A stretch of DNA of 10,591 nt from Elusimicrobiota bacterium (GTDB lineage: Bacteria; CG03). Every line of letters starts with the position of its first letter. Within the stretch, counting starts at the first letter, position 1. Below the pieces are notes generated by a model. That model ran no database searches. It saw only the letters and a list, made by a program, of their open reading frames with translations, and had not been told where the DNA came from. The stretch lies in the NCBI GenBank assembly GCA_021161625.1, contig JAGHAG010000086.1, positions 1 to 10,591 on the forward strand. Direction: 5' to 3'. Positions 7,404-10,591 of the stretch are shown here, piece after piece. A program made the position numbers and the translations under genes.

Positions 7404-8269
7404 ATCTTTTCAACAGCCCTTATCCTTATACTTCTTGCACGGGGATTTAAAAGTGCCTGAGTTCTTGTTGCTTTAATTGGTTTTTTTGTAAGGTTTTTAA
7501 ACTCACCTGTTTTTAAGAGCGCTTTTAATTTGTTTTTTACGATTCTATCTTCCAGACTGTGATACGACAGAAAAACCGCTCTTCCGCAGTGCTCTAAAAT
7601 TTCAGAAAGAAATGAGAAAACATTTTCTATGTTTTCAAGTTCTCTGTTTACAAAAATTCTCAATGCCTGAAAGGTTTTTGTTGCTGGATGCCTTTTTGTC
7701 CCTGGGATTACCCTTGAAATAATATCTGCAAGTTCCTTTGCGGATTCAATTGGTTTTTTATGCCTGTGGGAAATAATAGCCCGTACAATTTTTTTTGCCT
7801 TAAATTCCTCTCCAAATTCTTTTAGAATTTTTATAAGCAAATCTTGTGAGAAATTGTTTACCACATCTCTTGCTGTTAGTTTTGTTTTTGTGGAATATCT
7901 CATATCAAGGCAAGTTTCATCAGAAAAACTGAATCCCCTTTTTGATTTTAACTGGTATGTGCCTATACCAAAATCAAAAAGAATTCCATTGCATTTGCCA
8001 AAATTTTCTTTTTTTAGAATTTCAGGGATTTGCAAATAAGAGGCATTTCTAACAAAAACATTAGGTTTTTGAAAAATTTTCTTTTTAGTTAATTCCATAC
8101 ATGCCATTTCATCAACATCCACAAGCAGAAGTTTACCTCTTTCATTTAAGTTTAAAAGAATTTCTTCTGCAAAAAATCCTTCACCTGCTGTTGCATCAAC
8201 ATAAATACCGTCTTTTTTTATATTGAGAAGCGAAAGAACCTCATCCTTTAAAACCGCCCCATCCTGCAT
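7400..8269 (-). CDS. rsmH: RsmH (MraW), 16S rRNA C1402 N4-methyltransferase
   Basis: This S-adenosylmethionine-dependent enzyme methylates N4 of C1402 in the 16S rRNA decoding region. Of 289 aa, somewhat short for the family, the recognisable parts are AVLKDEVL (5-12), SAM motif I DATAGEGFF (25-33), LLVDVD (48-53), FDFGIGTYQL (98-107), RGFSFSDETCLDMRYS (111-126), FQALRIFVNREL (200-211), SYHSLEDRIVK (235-245) and the C-terminal NPRARSIRIRA (275-285). Several usually constant positions differ: GGGGH becomes GEGFF and the DLGxSS region reads DFGIGT. The last three blocks are so typical that the family is not in doubt. ATG at 8269 begins 1 nt after the mraZ stop; no Shine-Dalgarno is visible. Confidence 0.94.
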   Translation of the reverse strand: MQDGAVLKDEVLSLLNIKKDGIYVDATAGEGFFAEEILLNLNERGKLLLVDVDEMACMELTKKKIFQKPNVFVRNASYLQIPEILKKENFGKCNGILFDFGIGTYQLKSKRGFSFSDETCLDMRYSTKTKLTARDVVNNFSQDLLIKILKEFGEEFKAKKIVRAIISHRHKKPIESAKELADIISRVIPGTKRHPATKTFQALRIFVNRELENIENVFSFLSEILEHCGRAVFLSYHSLEDRIVKNKLKALLKTGEFKNLTKKPIKATRTQALLNPRARSIRIRAVEKI

Positions 8270-8270
8270 T

Positions 8271-8690
8271 TCAGAGAATATTCAAATTTTCAGCATAGGT
8301 TGAGAAGGACTTTTTATTTTGCTTTTCAAATTTTTTAAACTTTTCAGGGTTCCAGATTTCATACCAGTTGCCAATTTTTATTATGAGAATTTTATTTTTT
8401 ATTCCTGCCTCTTTTTTGAGATATTCAGGAATTGTAAGACGATTATGGGAGTCAGGGATAAGTTCATTTGAATAAGCATAAAAAAGCCGCAGGAATTTCC
8501 TGTTGTTTTCCTTCCCATAATTCAGGGGTGAGATTTTTTTCTGAATTTCATCCCACACTTCTTTTGGGTAAAGGGAAATGCAGCCATCCAGTCCAAGAGT
8601 TATGAAGAATTTTTTAGGAGAAAGAAATTTTTTAGGCAGTGAAAACCTGTTTTTTTCATCAAGTTTATAGATTGCCTTAATATATCCCAC
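8271..8690 (-). CDS. mraZ: MraZ, dcw-cluster transcriptional regulator
   Basis: MraZ is a DNA-binding protein with two SpoVT/AbrB-like halves that assembles into rings and controls its own operon in the species studied. This 139 aa copy has both halves: LDEKNRFSLPKKF (10-22) with FITLGLDGCISLYP (29-42), and DSHNRLTIPEYL (80-91) with YEIWNPEKF (110-118). The usual DxxGR glycine is Asn in both halves (KNR and HNR). The start is GTG at 8690, chosen because AGGTGG lies 6 nt upstream, no in-frame ATG exists before the domain, and a TAA closes the frame upstream. It is the first gene of the dcw operon. Confidence 0.95.
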   Translation of the reverse strand: MGYIKAIYKLDEKNRFSLPKKFLSPKKFFITLGLDGCISLYPKEVWDEIQKKISPLNYGKENNRKFLRLFYAYSNELIPDSHNRLTIPEYLKKEAGIKNKILIIKIGNWYEIWNPEKFKKFEKQNKKSFSTYAENLNIL

Positions 8691-8699
8691 TTTTTCCCA
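8685..8699 (-). promoter_or_regulatory. Probable MraZ operator (two TGGGA boxes, 10-bp period)
   Basis: On the minus strand TGGGA (8699-8695), five bases AAAAG, then TGGGA (8689-8685) form two identical boxes one helical turn apart. MraZ of E. coli is reported to bind direct TGGGN repeats separated by 5 nt in front of its own operon, so spacing and sequence both agree. The boxes overlap the AGGTGG ribosome site and the GTG start of mraZ and lie just downstream of the predicted transcription start, which would suit autorepression. A third box one more turn away is not seen: ATCTC lies upstream and TAAGG downstream. Confidence 0.65.
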
Positions 8700-8702
8700 C
8701 CT
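8697..8702 (-). promoter_or_regulatory. Ribosome binding site for mraZ
   Basis: AGGTGG on the minus strand, one mismatch from AGGAGG, lies 6 nt before the GTG at 8690 and supports that start codon. It overlaps the upstream TGGGA box. Confidence 0.7.
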
Positions 8703-8710
8703 AAGAGATT

Positions 8711-8739
8711 ATGATATAAATTGTAGGGAAAGGTGTCAA
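8711..8739 (-). promoter_or_regulatory. Sigma-70-type promoter of the dcw operon
   Basis: On the minus strand a perfect -35 TTGACA (8739-8734), a 17-bp spacer and a -10 TATCAT (8716-8711, five of six consensus bases) stand directly upstream of mraZ. Transcription would start near 8704, giving a leader of only about 13-15 nt before the GTG. No other promoter this good was noticed inside the operon, so it probably drives all eight genes. Confidence 0.75.
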
Positions 8740-8800
8740 GTTCGGAAGTCAAATGTCAGAAGTCAGGGTTCAGAGGAAAGTGGATAGTGGAAAGAAATGT
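8740..8800. repeat. Purine-rich short-word repeats upstream of the dcw promoter
   Basis: The region holds 'AAGTC/TGTCAGAAGTCAG' words (8746-8766) and then GAGGAAAGTGGATAGTGG (8773-8790). The second block repeats, in the same orientation, words found at 300-342, and is inverted relative to 9196-9222. No gene is seen. Confidence 0.65.
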
Positions 8801-8815
8801 TAAATCACAAACCAC

Positions 8816-8862
8816 AGCCCATCTCCAGATGGGCTGGGCCCCGCCCTTTTGAAAAAGGGCGG
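8816..8862. repeat. Two adjacent perfect hairpins
   Basis: The first has arms AGCCCATCT and AGATGGGCT (8816-8835, 9-bp arms around CC). The second has arms CCGCCCTTTT and AAAAGGGCGG (8841-8862, 10-bp arms around GA). They are only 5 bp apart and much richer in G and C than the surroundings. Neither is followed by a T-run that would suggest an intrinsic terminator. They look like REP-type palindromic units within the intergenic repeat block. Confidence 0.75.
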
Positions 8863-8877
8863 TGGTTCCAAACAAGG

Positions 8878-9115
8878 ATTAAATCCCAAATTTCAAATAA
8901 CAAACCACAAACAAGGGGAAAATCACAAATCCCAAATCACAAATTCCAAACAATATGCCTACTCCGCCGAAGTAGTTTCGGCTACGAAGGCCGGGCAAAA
9001 TACCAATGTTCTAAATTCCAAACAGTTTAGGTTATTGGGATTTAGGATTTTGGATTTGTTTGGTGCTTGGAATTTGGTGCTTGGAACTTGTTTGATATTT
9101 GGTGCTTGTAATTTA
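8878..9115. repeat. Imperfect long inverted repeat of AAATCCCAAAT-type words
   Basis: The left half (8878-8953) is built of words such as AAATCCCAAAT, CAAACCACAAACAAG and AAATTCCAAACA. The right half (about 9030-9115) consists largely of their complements, such as ATTGGGATTTAGG, GGATTTGTTTGG and TTGGAATTTGG. AAATTCCAAACA occurs twice in direct orientation (8941-8952 and 9013-9024). Between the halves lies a hairpin with arms GCCGAA and TTCGGC (8966-8982) in a GC-richer patch. Open frames across the block have low-complexity content and I do not regard them as genes. Confidence 0.7.
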
Positions 9116-9117
9116 TA

Positions 9118-9185
9118 GAAATTTGCTCCGATTTTCCATCGGAGTGGAAATTTCAACAAATTTCGCGACCCCGACGAAGTCGGGG
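9118..9185. repeat. Hairpin pair CTCCGAT/ATCGGAG and CCCCGAC/GTCGGGG
   Basis: The first has arms CTCCGAT (9126-9132) and ATCGGAG (9138-9144) around TTTCC, with an outer stem GAAATTT (9118-9124) and AAATTTC (9148-9154). The second has arms CCCCGAC (9169-9175) and GTCGGGG (9179-9185) around GAA. The second resembles the palindrome at 79-96 in its CCCCGA/TCGGGG ends. Neither shows a terminator T-run. Confidence 0.7.
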
Positions 9186-9195
9186 GAGCATATTT

Positions 9196-9271
9196 CTATC
9201 CACTATCCTCTATCCACTTTCCTCTTTCCTCTGTCCACTGTCCTCTATCCTCTTCCCACTGTCCACTATTT
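9196..9271. repeat. Pyrimidine-rich repeat arm (right), inverted copy of 267-342
   Basis: These 76 bp are an inverted copy of 267-342, which also has 76 bp. 27 bp are identical at one end (9196-9222 with 316-342), about 23 bp in an overlapping block (9214-9236 with 295-317), and 15 bp at the other end (9257-9271 with 267-281), with small rearrangements of the 7-8 bp words in between. The two copies face each other across the entire dcw operon. Confidence 0.8.
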
Positions 9272-9303
9272 CAGGAGGTGATGAAAGTCACAAATTTACC
9301 CCC

Positions 9304-9332
9304 TTGACAAAAATTGTTTTCTATTGTAAACT
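9304..9332 (+). promoter_or_regulatory. Sigma-70-type promoter of the secreted protein gene
   Basis: A perfect -35 TTGACA (9304-9309), 17-bp spacer and a -10 TAAACT (9327-9332, four of six consensus bases) precede the plus-strand gene. Transcription would begin near 9339, leaving a leader of about 70 nt. A small palindrome ACAAAAATTGT (9308-9318) overlaps the -35 and could be an operator, but it is too short to claim. Confidence 0.65.
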
Positions 9333-9393
9333 AAAAATAGATGAAAAAAATTTTCGGTTTTACAAAATGAGGGGAAGAAGTGACTCTCTCAAT

Positions 9394-9402
9394 AGGAGGA
9401 GG
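9394..9402 (+). promoter_or_regulatory. Strong ribosome binding site for the secreted protein
   Basis: AGGAGGAGG lies immediately upstream of the ATG at 9408, with a 5-nt gap from the last AGG. It is a near-ideal Shine-Dalgarno and decides this start codon. Confidence 0.85.
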
Positions 9403-9407
9403 ATTTT

Positions 9408-10591
9408 ATGAAAAATTTTCTTAGAGGGATTTTTTTGCTTTCAATTGTTTCAGGTTATGTTTTTGCCTGGAACATTACAGGCAAAATTGCAAACTGGGAC
9501 CCGGACACAGGGGGCCCTTTTATGGTTTTGGCTTCAACTGATTCTGCCGACCCTGGTGGAAGTATGGTTTCCTCTACAACTGTTAATATTGCTCCAAATT
9601 CAATGAGCACATATACTTTAACAGTGCTTTCGAATGGTACCTATTATGTTTTTGCTCTGCTTGATTTATCGCCTTATAATGGTCAGCCTGATCCTAATGA
9701 GCCATCAGGCAGTTATCAGGTTTTTGAATCAACTTCAGGCAAGGAAGAACCAGTTGTTGTATTATCAACAGATGTTCCTAATATTGATTTTGTCTGTACT
9801 TCAAATGAGGGACCCTACCTTTTAAAAGGTCTTGTGACTGATAACTCAAATAATCCCTTGGGTGCGAGTGTGATTTATGAAAAATGGAGTACACCGAATA
9901 ATTCACCTCCAAATACAGGTGATGAAGTATTTAAAGATACGATTTGTTTTTCAGTTGTTTCTGCAGGTAATCCTCAATATATACCTGATTACAACTGGGA
10001 AATTTTAGTATCTACTTCAGAGGTTGGTTATAATGGCGAATATCAGTCTGTTTTTTTCTCTGCAGATGGATACCATGAAGTAATGACTTGGCTAAAATTT
10101 GATTCATCCACTGATACACCAAGTGGAAAGTTTATAAAAACAGTTTTATTTCCAGTTCAGGCAGGAGATCAGATTACTTTGTTTTTTGACAAAGATGGGT
10201 TTGATTTTTCTGATAATCTATATCGTTACTGGGATTCTGGAGCAGATTTGAATTATACTGCTGCTTTTGGTATACCTTACAGATTAGAAGCCATTACAGG
10301 AACAATAAAAGATGAAGGAGCAATCACTCTTGACCAGGTAACAGATTTTGACCATACAGGGATTATTGATAATTCCACAGAACCAGTAGCAGGTCATAGC
10401 TACACTTTTCTGAGTTTAGAAGGAGTTCCAACAGCAATTGAGGTTCAGGAAATCGGTAATGATTATGTGAAATTTATATATAAATATGATTATCTAAGCA
10501 CTGCCACAGCTGGAGGAAACATAACAGGAACAATCAGTTATTCCGGCACTCAGACAGGCGACCTCTATATTATGGTAGGGCACGGGGAGCC
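9408..10591 (+). CDS. Secreted multidomain beta-rich protein, partial (C-terminus beyond window)
   Basis: I do not recognise the family by name. The visible 394 residues remain open at the window end. The start has a typical signal peptide: positively charged MKNFLR, a hydrophobic core and a V-F-A cleavage site after residue 20, so the mature protein begins at W21. The rest is rich in Thr, Ser, Gly, Asn and aromatic residues with alternating hydrophobics, like extracellular beta-sandwich proteins. Residues 22-105 form a first unit beginning NITGKI. Residues 136-156 (GPYLLKGLVTDNSNNPLGASV) resemble a carboxypeptidase-regulatory-like start. ITGTIKDEG (296-304) follows, and NITGTISYSGTQTGDLYIMV (371-390) looks like the start of another unit resembling the first. 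Only two cysteines (130, 180) are present. Adhesion, surface-layer or polymer-binding roles are guesses only. Confidence 0.85.
   Translation, partial: MKNFLRGIFLLSIVSGYVFAWNITGKIANWDPDTGGPFMVLASTDSADPGGSMVSSTTVNIAPNSMSTYTLTVLSNGTYYVFALLDLSPYNGQPDPNEPSGSYQVFESTSGKEEPVVVLSTDVPNIDFVCTSNEGPYLLKGLVTDNSNNPLGASVIYEKWSTPNNSPPNTGDEVFKDTICFSVVSAGNPQYIPDYNWEILVSTSEVGYNGEYQSVFFSADGYHEVMTWLKFDSSTDTPSGKFIKTVLFPVQAGDQITLFFDKDGFDFSDNLYRYWDSGADLNYTAAFGIPYRLEAITGTIKDEGAITLDQVTDFDHTGIIDNSTEPVAGHSYTFLSLEGVPTAIEVQEIGNDYVKFIYKYDYLSTATAGGNITGTISYSGTQTGDLYIMVGHGE

Noticed and set aside
8816..9185. CRISPR-like array (several palindromes at intervals)
   Set aside because: The hairpins differ from one another in sequence and spacing, and no constant repeat with unique spacers exists; no cas gene is visible.
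8797..9281. Several open frames of 60-89 codons across the divergent intergenic region on both strands
   Set aside because: They translate the AAATCCCAAAT and CTATCCAC word repeats and the hairpins; the peptides are low in complexity and depend on the repeats, with no start signals.
9281..9411. Short plus-strand frames: ATG at 9281 (8 codons) and TTG at 9304 ending as TGA overlapping the ATG of the secreted-protein gene
   Set aside because: The first has its ATG almost on top of the ribosome-site-like motif and is tiny. The second would start within the -35 element of the promoter, upstream of its own predicted transcript start, so it cannot be made from that promoter.
9634..9825. 63-codon plus-strand frame inside the secreted-protein gene
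   Set aside because: It lies out of frame within the long open frame from 9408, which has a signal peptide, a strong ribosome site and a promoter; the shorter frame has none of these.

Overview
The window reads as a chromosomal piece of an AT-rich bacterium with a peptidoglycan wall. Its core is an eight-gene division and cell wall (dcw) operon on the minus strand, in the order mraZ, rsmH, ftsL, ftsI, murE, mraY, murD, ftsW (8690 down to 520). The DNPR signature in MurE points to meso-diaminopimelate as the third stem residue, so probably a diderm. The intergenic regions hold 'GTGGATAG/GAGGAAAG' and 'AAATCCCAAAT' word repeats and palindromes of a kind I associate with environmental, uncultivated lineages. 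I cannot name the phylum from sequence alone.

Layout. Positions 1-519 hold no protein gene: a decayed tRNA-Gly-like fragment (70-118) split by a perfect 18-bp palindrome, an intact tRNA-Gly(CCC) on the minus strand (130-201), a purine-rich repeat arm, a perfect 16-bp stem hairpin (343-396), a tandem 14-mer and a pyrimidine-rich arm. Positions 520-8690 are the dcw operon, with 1-nt gaps or overlaps at every junction. Positions 8703-9303 are a repeat-filled divergent intergenic region whose arms are inverted copies of each other. From 9408 a secreted multidomain protein gene runs out of the window on the plus strand.

How the genes work together. MurE and MurD build the UDP-MurNAc-peptide, MraY moves it to the lipid carrier (lipid I), and FtsW (SEDS glycosyltransferase) with FtsI (class B transpeptidase) polymerise and cross-link septal wall; FtsL is the bitopic divisome scaffold. 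RsmH methylates 16S rRNA, and MraZ is the likely autoregulator. A consensus-like promoter (TTGACA, 17 bp, TATCAT) sits just upstream of mraZ. Two TGGGA boxes exactly 10 bp apart overlap the mraZ Shine-Dalgarno and GTG start, which is the arrangement expected of a MraZ operator. murF is missing from its usual place between murE and mraY, and the cluster stops after ftsW without murG, murC or ftsQAZ.

The core is ordinary biology. The points most worth a second look are the MraZ box pair, the matched 76-bp inverted repeats that bracket the whole operon, the tRNA remnant carrying a palindrome, and the secreted protein whose N-terminal motif seems to recur at the window edge. I see no convincing new defence or mobile system.
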